The translations under genes were made by a program, and so were the position numbers. A stretch of DNA of 15,855 bases from Cyanobacteria bacterium UBA11153 (GTDB lineage Bacteria > Cyanobacteriota > Cyanobacteriia > Cyanobacteriales > Coleofasciculaceae): positions 15,843 to 31,697 of the forward strand of contig DOIX01000385.1 in the NCBI GenBank assembly GCA_003511885.1, in the 5' to 3' direction. Positions 7,030 to 14,304 of this stretch are shown here, one piece after another. Under the pieces are notes generated by a model, which ran no database searches, was not told where the DNA came from, and saw only the letters and a program-made list of their open reading frames with translations. Each line of letters opens with the position of its first letter. The stretch's first letter is position 1.

Positions 7030-9087
7030 CTACATATCCAGCACCTTGACTAAAAATCCCCACTTATCTGCCATTTCTTCAATTAGTTTTGTAGTTGGTT
7101 TCCCTGCACCATGCCCTGCTTTTGTTTCAATCCGAATTAATACAGGTTTTTCCCCTACATGTGCTTCTTGTAAAGCAGCAGCAAATTTGAAACTATGAGC
7201 AGGTACTACTCTGTCATCACGCTCTGCTGTTGTAATCATAGTAGCAGGATAAGCAGTTCCAGATTTTAAATTGTGGAGGGGGGAATAAGCATACAACGCC
7301 TTAAATTCTTCAGAATTTTCTGCACAACCATAATCGGAACACCACGCCCAACCAATAGTAAATTTATGGAAGCGTAACATATCCATTACCCCAACTGCTG
7401 GTAAGGCTGCACCAAATAATTCGGGACGTTGTGTCATGCAAGCACCTACTAATAATCCGCCATTACTGCCACCACTAATAGCTAATTTTTCGGTGCGAGT
7501 GTATTTATTTTCAATTAACCATTGGGCAGCGGCGATGAAGTCATCAAATACATTCTGTTTATTCAGCTTTGTGCCCGCTTGATGCCATTCTTCTCCATAT
7601 TCTCCACCACCGCGAAGATTGGGAACGGCATAAATTCCTCCCATTTCCATCCAGACAAGATTGCTAATGGAAAAGCTGGGAGTTAAGGAAGCACTAAAAC
7701 CACCATAACCGTAAAGGTAAGTTGGGTTATTACCATCTAATATTATTCCCTTTTTATGGGTAATAAACATCGGGACTTGGGTACTGTCTTTGCTGGAGTA
7801 AAAGATTTGGTTAGTTTCGTAAAGATCCGGGTTAAAGTCAACTTGCGGTTGGCGGAAAAGGGTACTTTTCCCGCTTATCATATCATAGCGGTAGATCGTG
7901 GATGGAGTAGTAAAACTAGTAAAAATGTAGAAGGTTTCGGTATCGTAGCGCTTCCCGCCAAAGCCACCTGCTCCACCAATTCCTGGTAATTCTACTTCCC
8001 TGACAAATGATCCATCTAGGTTAAATATTTTAATGGAGGAACGGGCATCTTTGAGGTAGTCTGCTACAAATTGGTTATTGAGCAAGCCTACTGCTTCTAG
8101 GGTTTCTGAAGTTTGAGGAATTATTTCTTGCCATTCTTCAGGATTATTAATATCAATGGTAATAACTTTGCCGCGAGGGGCATTTAAGTCAGTCCGGAAC
8201 CAGAAAATTGAGCCATCATTGTCAATGAAACTGTAATTAGCTTCAAAGTTGCTAATTAGTTCGATTACGGGAGAGTCGGGATTATTTAAGTCTTTGTAAA
8301 AGACTAAATTTTTGGGATCGGTGCTTTCGCTGATGGAGATAATTAGATAACGCCCATCTTCTGTTACGCCACCACCAAACATCCATTCTTTGCGATCTGG
8401 GCGGTGATAAATTAGAATATCCTCGGTTTGAGGTGTCCCCAGTTTATGATAGTAAAGTTTCTGGTAATAGTTGATTTCTTCTAATTGACTATCTGGATTT
8501 GGTTCATCGTAGCGGCTATAGAAGAAACCTTGACAATCGTGCGTCCAAGATGCACCGGAAAATTTGACCCATTTGATTAAATCGGATAAATCCGATCCTG
8601 TTTCTATATCTCTGACTTTCCATTCTATCCAATCAGAGCCAGAGTATGATAATCCATAAGCCATGAGATTACCATCGTGACTGATTGCCAAACCGGATAA
8701 GGCAATAGTGCCATCTTCTGATAGTGTATTAGGGTCAATTAATACTCGCGGTTGATCGTCGAGGGAGGTGAGGGTATAGAGGACACTTTGGTTTTGCAGT
8801 CCATCGTTTTTAAAATAGAAATAGCGATTACCTTCTTTAAAGGGAGTACCGTATTTTTCGTAATTCCATAATTGAGTAATCCGCTCTTTAATTTCTTCTC
8901 GCTGAGGAATTTGGTTGAGATATTCAAAGGTGATTTGATTCTGGGCTGCCACCCAGGATTGGGTTTCCTCGGAATCGGGATCTTCTAACCAGCGATAGGG
9001 ATCTGCTACCTGAATACTATGATAATCGTCAATTTGGTCGGATTTGCGGGTAGGTGGGTACTTGAGGGGTTGGTTGGCAGGTCGCAT
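7030..9087 (-). CDS. Prolyl oligopeptidase (S9A serine peptidase)
   Basis: This 685-residue enzyme matches the usual length of prolyl endopeptidases. It cleaves short peptides after proline. The N-terminal segment (DPYRWLEDPDSEET, 29-42) leads into a beta-propeller region (about 75-420) that normally gates substrate size. The alpha/beta-hydrolase domain (about 425-685) holds the catalytic triad: Ser541 in GGSNGG (539-544), the Asp pair in ERDDRVVP (624-625) and His659 in AGHGAGKP. The family motif PTYLYGYGGF (455-464) and NLRGGGEYG (490-498) are present. There is no signal peptide, so it should be cytoplasmic. All catalytic residues are intact and the gene looks functional. It lies alone on the minus strand, 139 bases from the preceding gene. 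A heptamer array directly follows the stop codon. Confidence 0.96.
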   Translation of the reverse strand: MRPANQPLKYPPTRKSDQIDDYHSIQVADPYRWLEDPDSEETQSWVAAQNQITFEYLNQIPQREEIKERITQLWNYEKYGTPFKEGNRYFYFKNDGLQNQSVLYTLTSLDDQPRVLIDPNTLSEDGTIALSGLAISHDGNLMAYGLSYSGSDWIEWKVRDIETGSDLSDLIKWVKFSGASWTHDCQGFFYSRYDEPNPDSQLEEINYYQKLYYHKLGTPQTEDILIYHRPDRKEWMFGGGVTEDGRYLIISISESTDPKNLVFYKDLNNPDSPVIELISNFEANYSFIDNDGSIFWFRTDLNAPRGKVITIDINNPEEWQEIIPQTSETLEAVGLLNNQFVADYLKDARSSIKIFNLDGSFVREVELPGIGGAGGFGGKRYDTETFYIFTSFTTPSTIYRYDMISGKSTLFRQPQVDFNPDLYETNQIFYSSKDSTQVPMFITHKKGIILDGNNPTYLYGYGGFSASLTPSFSISNLVWMEMGGIYAVPNLRGGGEYGEEWHQAGTKLNKQNVFDDFIAAAQWLIENKYTRTEKLAISGGSNGGLLVGACMTQRPELFGAALPAVGVMDMLRFHKFTIGWAWCSDYGCAENSEEFKALYAYSPLHNLKSGTAYPATMITTAERDDRVVPAHSFKFAAALQEAHVGEKPVLIRIETKAGHGAGKPTTKLIEEMADKWGFLVKVLDM

Positions 9088-9164
9088 CTTGAGGAATTTG
9101 ATACAGTGTTTTCTAGTTTAATCAAAATGGCGGTTTATGACTGGTTAGCAGTTAGCCATTCTCT

Positions 9165-9222
9165 ACCTCGGTATCCGCCCTTCCATTAACTACTCCCCAC
9201 CTCGGAATCCGCCTTTCCATTA
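9165..9222. repeat. 24-bp direct repeat, period 34
   Basis: Two copies (9165-9188 and 9199-9222) share the core ACCTCGG-ATCCGCC, then TTCCATTA, with two differences over 24 bases. They fill the gap between two minus-strand genes, and the second copy ends four bases from the neighbouring stop codon. Confidence 0.6.
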
Positions 9223-9226
9223 CTCA

Positions 9227-9814
9227 TTAGCTATTGGCAATGAGATTTTCTAAGTATTCGCGATCGCTTTTTACCCCATATTCCGGCTTGGAGGCTTGAA
9301 TGGTCGTTTTTTCCAGCCATACTAAGATCGAATTGACATGACTGTTTAAGTGATAAAACATTGCTCCTAAGCGTCGAATCGCTACAGCAAGTCGATTGTC
9401 TACTTGCCTCAATTCTGTATAATTTTGGTTAGATTGGGCACTCTGCCTAAATTTGAGATATTCGTTGTATTCCTCAATCAGCCGGAAGAGGTTATTGCTT
9501 CGATCGTTAAGCATATAGATAATGTGTTCATCCCACCATAACGGCTCCATAGACATGCTATCCATGCTTGTTTTGAGACTTGTCGCATCAATCAGAGGAA
9601 GTGACTGATTTTTTAAGTCATTAACTTTACTTCCTTCTAGGCAGTTGATCTCGTTATAAATTATGCGATCCGCTTTGCGTAATTGGAGAAAAATATTGTC
9701 GATTTCACCATTAACCGAAGATAAGAAGATATTCTCTTTTCTGGGTTTCATCTCTTGGTTAGTAAAGCACATAAGATTTCTGCTCGCCACAACTCTTTGG
9801 TACAACTCTCTCAC
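9227..9814 (-). CDS. Hypothetical helical protein
   Basis: An open frame of up to 195 residues. The longest start is a GTG (9812-9814) with a GAGGG stretch about six bases upstream. ATGs at codons 15 (9772) and 22 (9751) are alternatives. The sequence is charged and mostly alpha-helical in character, with no signal peptide, membrane helix or recognised motif. The WWDEHIIYML segment (93-102) and the long helical stretch at 105-170 (heptad-like Leu/Ile/Tyr spacing) suggest a helical bundle. Base composition matches neighbouring genes. I do not recognise a family and assign no function. The 24-bp repeats lie just beyond its stop codon. Confidence 0.6.
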   Translation of the reverse strand: MRELYQRVVASRNLMCFTNQEMKPRKENIFLSSVNGEIDNIFLQLRKADRIIYNEINCLEGSKVNDLKNQSLPLIDATSLKTSMDSMSMEPLWWDEHIIYMLNDRSNNLFRLIEEYNEYLKFRQSAQSNQNYTELRQVDNRLAVAIRRLGAMFYHLNSHVNSILVWLEKTTIQASKPEYGVKSDREYLENLIANS

Positions 9815-10310
9815 CTACCCTCATCAACCCAGTTTCCAGGGAAAAATCTTTGGTTTGTCAACTGGAGAGCAAGGAATAAATCGGCTTGATGGTATCCTCG
9901 CGGGTAGTTCCGATCTGACTGTTACACATTTGTCTTACATGTATGACGCTATTATTTATCTTATGGCAAGAGAGTCGAGATCGGCAAGGTAATTAAGCAA
10001 ATTTTAGAAATTCTTCAAACATTTATGGATTTACCGCTAGAAATCAGGTTTTTCAATCTGCGTCAATCCGGGAAAACACGTAGTTTTGGCAAAACTTGGT
10101 TTCTGGATTGTGCCTGAGACTGGTTAAAATACGATATCCTTTTTGTTGCGATTGCCTGATTGGAGGAGCGAAGCTGATTGCCTGATGGCGTAGCTGACTA
10201 AAAATATAGCGTTAGGAGGAGGCTTTGTCGGGTTTCTTTACGTCAACCCAACTTACATCTACTGCCTCATTTTAGCATTGCTTTGCCAGTAGGATAGGTT
10301 ACCATGGCAG
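9815..10310. other. Gene-free stretch with dispersed short repeats
   Basis: No supported gene. The plus-strand frame crossing 9663-9992 is mostly the shadow of the minus-strand gene. Seen here: two GATTGCCTGAT copies with period 25 (10150-10160 and 10175-10185), attached to GGAGCGAAGCT and GGCGTAGCT pieces typical of cyanobacterial dispersed repeats, and a small inverted repeat GGGTT (10230-10234) / AACCC (10245-10249). The left end should hold the promoter of the minus-strand hypothetical gene. Confidence 0.5.
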
Positions 10311-10466
10311 TTAATTAACGTAAGTTGCTAGTTATCAATATTGACGGTTAGATCCCCCCTTGCCCCCCTTATTAAGCAGGGAACCTTCCTTGAAAGTCCT
10401 CCTTTTTAAGAGGGATTTAGGGGGAGAAAAGATCTAAACTCATAACTAGCAACTTGGGTTAATTAT
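10311..10466. mobile_element. MITE-like element with terminal inverted repeats
   Basis: Perfect 14-base inverted arms AAGTTGCTAGTTAT (10322-10335) and ATAACTAGCAACTT (10442-10455) bound about 130 bases. The match extends to about 25 bases with three mismatches. TTAATTA sits at both outer ends (10311-10317 and 10459-10465), either as part of the arms or as a target duplication; it is near-palindromic, so the two cannot be told apart. Inside lies a second nested inverted structure: TTAGATCCCCCCTTGCCCCC on the left, and a G-rich AAGAGGGATTTAGGGGG, then GATCTAA, on the right. There is no transposase, so it would be non-autonomous. It ends about 50 bases before the sensor-kinase start. Confidence 0.7.
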
Positions 10467-10503
10467 TAAAATATACCCGATAAATTAACCGATAAAAAAT
10501 AAT

Positions 10504-10507
10504 GGAG
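10504..10507 (+). promoter_or_regulatory. Shine-Dalgarno-like GGAG for the sensor kinase
   Basis: GGAG lies 11 bases before the ATG at 10519, separated by an A-rich run. It is slightly distant but supports this start, which also gives the complete first membrane helix of DUF4118. Confidence 0.45.
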
Positions 10508-10518
10508 TTAAGAAAAAA

Positions 10519-12903
10519 ATGAAATGGCATCAAAAATTTTGGCCTTACGGAGTGGCAATTGCGGCAACCGCGATCGCACTCCTCCTCACTTTGTGGCTGC
10601 AACCCTTACTGGATAAGACTATTGGTGCATTTTTTTACATAGCGATTATGGTCACTGTCTGGTATGGTGGCTTTCGACCGGGAATTGTGGCTGTTATCCT
10701 TTCTACCTTGGCAATTAATTATTTCTTTATTGAGCCTCTCAATCAACTTAAAATTGCTCTTCATCGGGATTTATTAAGGTTAATTATTTTCTTCATTGTG
10801 GCATTTACTATTAATTTTTTGACTAGTAACCTGCAAGAGAGCAAGCAAAGAATTGAAAGACTTAGCCGAGAATTAGCTAAAGAAAGTGCTGAACAATTGC
10901 GGATGGCTTTGTCGTCGGCTCAAATGGGAATGTGGGAGTGGAATATAGTGGATAAAATTACCAAATCTTCCCCCGAACATCAAGAGTTATTTGGCTTTAT
11001 TCCCGGAACTTATGATGGGAAATATGAAACTTTAGTCAATCGCCTCTATCATGAAGATAGGGAAAGAGTAATTCAGGGGATAGAAGTATCATTAGAAACT
11101 AATCAACCCTATCAGGAAGAGTTTCGAGTTGTTTGGGAGGATGATACAATTCACTGGTTAGAAGTACGGGGAAAAGCCTTTTATGACAAAGCCGGAAAAC
11201 CCCTGCGGATGACTGGTACAGCCATGAATATTGATGGGCGCAAGGAAACAGAAAATTTATTGCGCAAACAAGCCCAACAACAACGGCTGGTAATGGATAT
11301 GAGTCAGAGAATTAGGGAATCCCTAAATTTACAAGATATCCTCCAGACTACAGTAGATGAAGTGCGACAGTTTTTGCAATGCGATCGCGTCACTATCTTT
11401 CAATTTTCTCCTGGCTGGGGTGGCACTACTGTGGTTGAATCTGTTGGTGATGGCTGGCTGAAAATCCTACCACTTCAGATTTACGATCCTTGCATTGGTG
11501 AAGAATATGTCGAACCCTTCAAACAAGGCTTAGTTACTGCCAAATCTGATATCTATAATTCCGGTATCAGTACCTGTCATATTGAATTCCTAGAAAGTTT
11601 ACAAGTTAGGGCAAATCTAGTTGTACCTATTCTTCAGGAAGATAACCTATGGGGGTTATTAGCAGCTCACAGTTGTGCCGCACCTCGCCAGTGGCAATCT
11701 TCAGAAATCAATTTGCTGCAACAGTTAGCTTCTCAAGTAGGAATTGCCATTAAACAAGCTGATTTATTTGCCCGAGTACAGACAGAATTAGCTGAACGTC
11801 AACAAGCGGAATTAGCATTACAAGAAAGTGAAAAGAAACTGCGCTTGTTCATCAAATATGCCCCTGCCAGTATCGTCATGTTCGATCGTGAAATGTGCTA
11901 TCTTGCTGCTAGTCAGAGATGGGTAGATGAATATCAACTTCATTCAATCGAATCGATTATTGGGCGATCTCATTACGAAGTTTTTCCTCATTTACCAGAA
12001 AGGTGGAAGGTAAACCATCAAAGGGGTATGGCGGGGTTCATCGATAAATGTGATGAAGATTTATTTATTCAAGCCGATGGATCTGAAGTATGGTTACGGT
12101 GGGAAATTCATCCTTGGTATCAAAGTGGTGGTGAAGTTGGTGGTATTATGCTTTTCTCCGAAGATATTACCCAACGGAAGTTAGCTGAAATAACATTGCG
12201 TCGCAATAAAGCACGTTTGAAATTAGCCCAACGAGCTAGTAATTCTGGTGTATGGGATTGGGATATTATTAACAATACTGCCTTTTGGTCAGAGGAATAC
12301 TACCAACTCTATCAAATTCCACCAGATACTGAGTCAAGCTATGAAAACTGGTTAAATTTTGTTTATCCTGAAGATCGAGCAGCAGCACATCAACAAATAC
12401 TAAAAGCACTGGAACAAATAACTGATTTGAGAATTGAATTCCGAGTCATTCTCCCTGATGGAATCCGGTGGTTTGCCGCAATTGGACAAATTATTTGCAA
12501 TGAAGAAAACCAACCCCAGCGGATGATTGGGATTTGTATTGATATTAATCAACAGAAAGAAACTGAACTGGCTTTAGTCCAACTCAACGCCGAATTAGAG
12601 GAACGAGTTACACAACGTACTGCTGAATTAACCATTATCAACGAACGCTTACTAGCCACAGTGATGGAACAGAAAGAAGCTGAGATAGCCTTACAAAAGT
12701 CTTTAGCAGAAATAGAAGATCTCTATAATAATGCTCCCTGCGGTTATCACTCTCTAAATCCAGAAGGCGCAATCGTGCGGATTAATAATACAGAACTTAA
12801 GTGGCTGGGATATACTCGCGAGGAACTTCTTAACAAAAAGATGGTTCCCACCGCTGGATTCGGGATAGAGCTTTCCCCATCAAAAATGAATTTGGGGAAA
12901 TAA
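10519..12903 (+). CDS. Multi-PAS/GAF sensor histidine kinase, N-terminal part (truncated by frameshift)
   Basis: A 794-residue sensor part of a membrane histidine kinase. Order: DUF4118/KdpD-like membrane region (about 10-105; YGGFRPGIVAV at 49-59, NYFFIEP at 67-73), short coiled coil, PAS 1 with PAC (about 128-245), GAF (about 265-415), PAS 2 (about 438-555), PAS 3 (about 565-680), coiled coil (683-735), and the first 40 residues of PAS 4 (735-774). The GAF has Cys353-His354 before LESLQVRANLVVPI and DPC at 323-325, which resembles bilin-binding GAF domains. After Lys774 the frame enters 20 residues unlike PAS and stops at 12901-12903. The -1 frame from 12840 continues with a PAC end and the kinase core. 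The gene therefore seems broken by an out-of-frame deletion and cannot phosphorylate without frameshifting. The intact relative would have been a light or redox sensor kinase (inference). Confidence 0.9.
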   Translation: MKWHQKFWPYGVAIAATAIALLLTLWLQPLLDKTIGAFFYIAIMVTVWYGGFRPGIVAVILSTLAINYFFIEPLNQLKIALHRDLLRLIIFFIVAFTINFLTSNLQESKQRIERLSRELAKESAEQLRMALSSAQMGMWEWNIVDKITKSSPEHQELFGFIPGTYDGKYETLVNRLYHEDRERVIQGIEVSLETNQPYQEEFRVVWEDDTIHWLEVRGKAFYDKAGKPLRMTGTAMNIDGRKETENLLRKQAQQQRLVMDMSQRIRESLNLQDILQTTVDEVRQFLQCDRVTIFQFSPGWGGTTVVESVGDGWLKILPLQIYDPCIGEEYVEPFKQGLVTAKSDIYNSGISTCHIEFLESLQVRANLVVPILQEDNLWGLLAAHSCAAPRQWQSSEINLLQQLASQVGIAIKQADLFARVQTELAERQQAELALQESEKKLRLFIKYAPASIVMFDREMCYLAASQRWVDEYQLHSIESIIGRSHYEVFPHLPERWKVNHQRGMAGFIDKCDEDLFIQADGSEVWLRWEIHPWYQSGGEVGGIMLFSEDITQRKLAEITLRRNKARLKLAQRASNSGVWDWDIINNTAFWSEEYYQLYQIPPDTESSYENWLNFVYPEDRAAAHQQILKALEQITDLRIEFRVILPDGIRWFAAIGQIICNEENQPQRMIGICIDINQQKETELALVQLNAELEERVTQRTAELTIINERLLATVMEQKEAEIALQKSLAEIEDLYNNAPCGYHSLNPEGAIVRINNTELKWLGYTREELLNKKMVPTAGFGIELSPSKMNLGK
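12829..12845 (+). other. Deletion and frameshift junction in the sensor kinase
   Basis: In the upstream frame this reads L-L-N-K-K then Met-Val and soon stops. Re-reading the last G of AAG at 12840 gives D-G-S-H-R-W-I-R-D-R-A-F-P in the -1 frame, a textbook C-terminal PAC segment. The first half of one PAS (up to NKK) is thus joined to the second half of another type (from KDG), with the middle missing. The A-rich AAAAAGATGG at the join could be the microhomology at which two PAS repeats recombined. Confidence 0.75.
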
Positions 12904-13019
12904 TCAGGATTGCTGGTATCGCCGAAGATATCACCGATGCCCAAAAAGTCGAACAAATCAAGAGCGAATTTATCGGTATTGTCAGTCACGAGCTGCGCAC
13001 CCCTTTAACAGCGATCAAA

Positions 13020-13646
13020 ATGTCATTGGGGCTATTAAATTCAGGAATTTACAACAATAAACCGGAGAAATTTCAACGGATGCTGGAGATTGCCCTCATC
13101 GATACCAACCGTTTAGTCAATCTGGTTAACGATATTTTAGATTTGGAAAGGTTAGATTCGGGCAGAGCAGTTTTGGAAAAAACCTCCTGTCAGGCAATTG
13201 ATTTAATGACACGCGCCGTAGAAGGAATTCAACCCATAGCCAAAACCCAAAATATTACACTTACGATTAATCTCAGCGAAGCCCAAGTCTGGGCAGCAGC
13301 CGATGCGATTATCCAAACTATCACTAACTTATTAAGTAACGGGATTAAATTTTCCCCCCCTCATTCCACCATTACTCTAGATGCCCAAATGGAAGGTAAA
13401 TTTGTCTTATTCCAAGTTTGCGATCGCGGCAGGGGCATCCCGGCTGATAAACTAGAAGCAGTATTCGGTCGCTTTCAGCAAGTCGATGCTTCCGATGCCC
13501 GCGATAAAGGCGGCACTGGCTTAGGATTAGCCATCTGCCGCAGTATTATTGAACAACATGGCGGTAAAATTTGGGTAGAAAGTATTTTAGGTGAAGGGAG
13601 TACCTTTTACTTTACTTTGCCTGTTGCAGTGGCGGAAACAATTTAA
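13020..13646 (+). pseudogene. Histidine kinase transmitter fragment (HATPase_c), separated by frameshift
   Basis: The frame holds the catalytic end of the sensor kinase. Homology begins upstream of this ATG: from 12840 the same frame reads the PAC end (AEDITD), linker and H-box SHELRTPL, whose phospho-accepting His is at 12987-12989. From 13020 the 208 codons cover the rest of the dimerisation helices and the ATPase: N-box NLLSN (103-107), G1 DRGRGI (135-140), F-box FGRF (149-152) and G2 GGTGLGLAI (164-172), all intact. The only ATG in this frame is after the H-box, so a protein starting here could bind ATP but would lack the His. I therefore treat it as the broken 3' half of the preceding gene, joined through a -1 frameshift (about 1,042 residues in total). 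It could still be made if ribosomes slip at the join. Confidence 0.8.
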
Positions 13647-13661
13647 CAAATAACCCAATTT

Positions 13662-13682
13662 GCTAATGGCTAATGGCTAATT
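13662..13682. repeat. GCTAATG heptamer repeat (3 units)
   Basis: Two perfect GCTAATG units and one GCTAATT lie in tandem 15 bases after the kinase stop codon. This is a third kind of heptamer array, in the 108-base gap before the response regulator. Confidence 0.6.
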
Positions 13683-13732
13683 GCGCATAAAATTTTCTGT
13701 TCCCAAAACTTTCCATTCCCTTTTTCATAACA

Positions 13733-13753
13733 AATAACCAATAACCAATAACC
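13733..13753. repeat. AATAACC heptamer array running into a start codon
   Basis: Three perfect AATAACC units (13733-13753) are followed directly by AATGACT (13754-13760), a degenerate fourth unit that contains the response-regulator ATG at 13755. The array occupies the Shine-Dalgarno position, and no GGAG-like sequence is seen. Similar ACCAATA pieces precede the FHA-oxidoreductase start at about 1654-1675. Confidence 0.7.
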
Positions 13754-13754
13754 A

Positions 13755-14135
13755 ATGACTAAACAAATACTAATTGTAGATGACGAGGAACGCATTCGGG
13801 AACTCGTCCAAGCGTGTTTAGAAGATTTAGGCGGCTGGGAAACCATCACCACTTCATCGGGAGAGAAATGTTTAAAAATTGTCCAGCAAGAAAAATTTGA
13901 TGCAATTCTTTTAGATGTCTCCATGCCAGGAATGGATGGATTTGCCGTATTCCAGCAACTCCAAGCCAACCCCATCGCACAATCGATCCCCGTGATTCTA
14001 CTAACAGCCAGAGTACTACCTAGCGATCGCGATCGCTTCACCAAAATGGGTGTGGCAGGAGTCATTGCCAAACCCATCGAGCCGATGACTCTCACCACAG
14101 AGATTATCGAGATTTTAGGTTGGGAGGAATCCTAG
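13755..14135 (+). CDS. Single-domain response regulator (CheY-like receiver)
   Basis: A 126-residue protein that is only a receiver domain. All active-site residues are present: acidic pair Asp9-Asp10, phospho-accepting Asp54 in ILLDVSMPGMDG, Thr84 in ILLTA and Lys106 in IAKPIEP. With no output domain it would act by protein contact or as a phosphorelay shuttle. Its position 108 bases after the kinase on the same strand marks it as the likely partner of that kinase, now broken. The start is fixed by the first beta strand (KQILIVDDE), although the ATG is in a heptamer repeat without a Shine-Dalgarno sequence. The stop codon lies in an inverted-repeat element. A dead relative of the same subfamily (DLxGW after the first helix, LGWE at the end) is at 15167. 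Confidence 0.95.
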   Translation: MTKQILIVDDEERIRELVQACLEDLGGWETITTSSGEKCLKIVQQEKFDAILLDVSMPGMDGFAVFQQLQANPIAQSIPVILLTARVLPSDRDRFTKMGVAGVIAKPIEPMTLTTEIIEILGWEES

Positions 14136-14258
14136 TGCAGGTGGGCAGAAATAACCCATCAGTTATGAGCAGGCTCGCAGGGGAGCTGGGGAGCTGGGGA
14201 GAAAAAACCACTATCAAGCCTCTGAAACTGGTGAGAAACTGCTGCCGCGCTGCACTAG
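14132..14258. mobile_element. Small inverted-repeat element overlapping a stop codon
   Basis: Inverted arms CTAGTGCAG (14132-14140) and CTGCACTAG (14250-14258) match perfectly. With a 3-base mismatch the pairing extends to 17 bases (CTGCCnnnCTGCACTAG at 14242-14258). Two GGGGAGCT octamers lie in tandem inside (14180-14195). The first TAG of the left arm is the stop codon of the response regulator. No transposase is present. It may be a MITE or a dispersed palindromic repeat; no target duplication is clear. Confidence 0.5.
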
Positions 14259-14275
14259 AGGCACGCTCCCCCGAT

Positions 14276-14304
14276 ATCCCCGACTTCTTCAAGAAGTCGG
14301 GGAT
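14276..14304 (+). terminator. Strong palindrome followed by T-run, possible terminator
   Basis: The arms ATCCCCGACTTCTT and AAGAAGTCGGGGAT pair over 14 bases around a single central base. TTTTT follows at 14310-14314. From memory, this GACTTCTTCAAGAAGTC palindrome is a dispersed repeat in many cyanobacteria. Its position, about 140 bases beyond the response-regulator stop codon, would let it end that transcript. Confidence 0.5.

Noticed and set aside
9663..9992. 109-codon plus-strand frame
   Set aside because: Half is antisense to the minus-strand hypothetical gene and the rest has no protein-like pattern.
12886..12903. ATG at 12886 as a separate start for the kinase fragment
   Set aside because: It is in the upstream frame and meets the stop at 12901 after five codons; the kinase frame has no ATG before 13020.
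13670..14098. 142-codon minus-strand frame
   Set aside because: It is antisense to the response regulator, whose receiver motifs are complete; the antisense protein is low in recognisable features.
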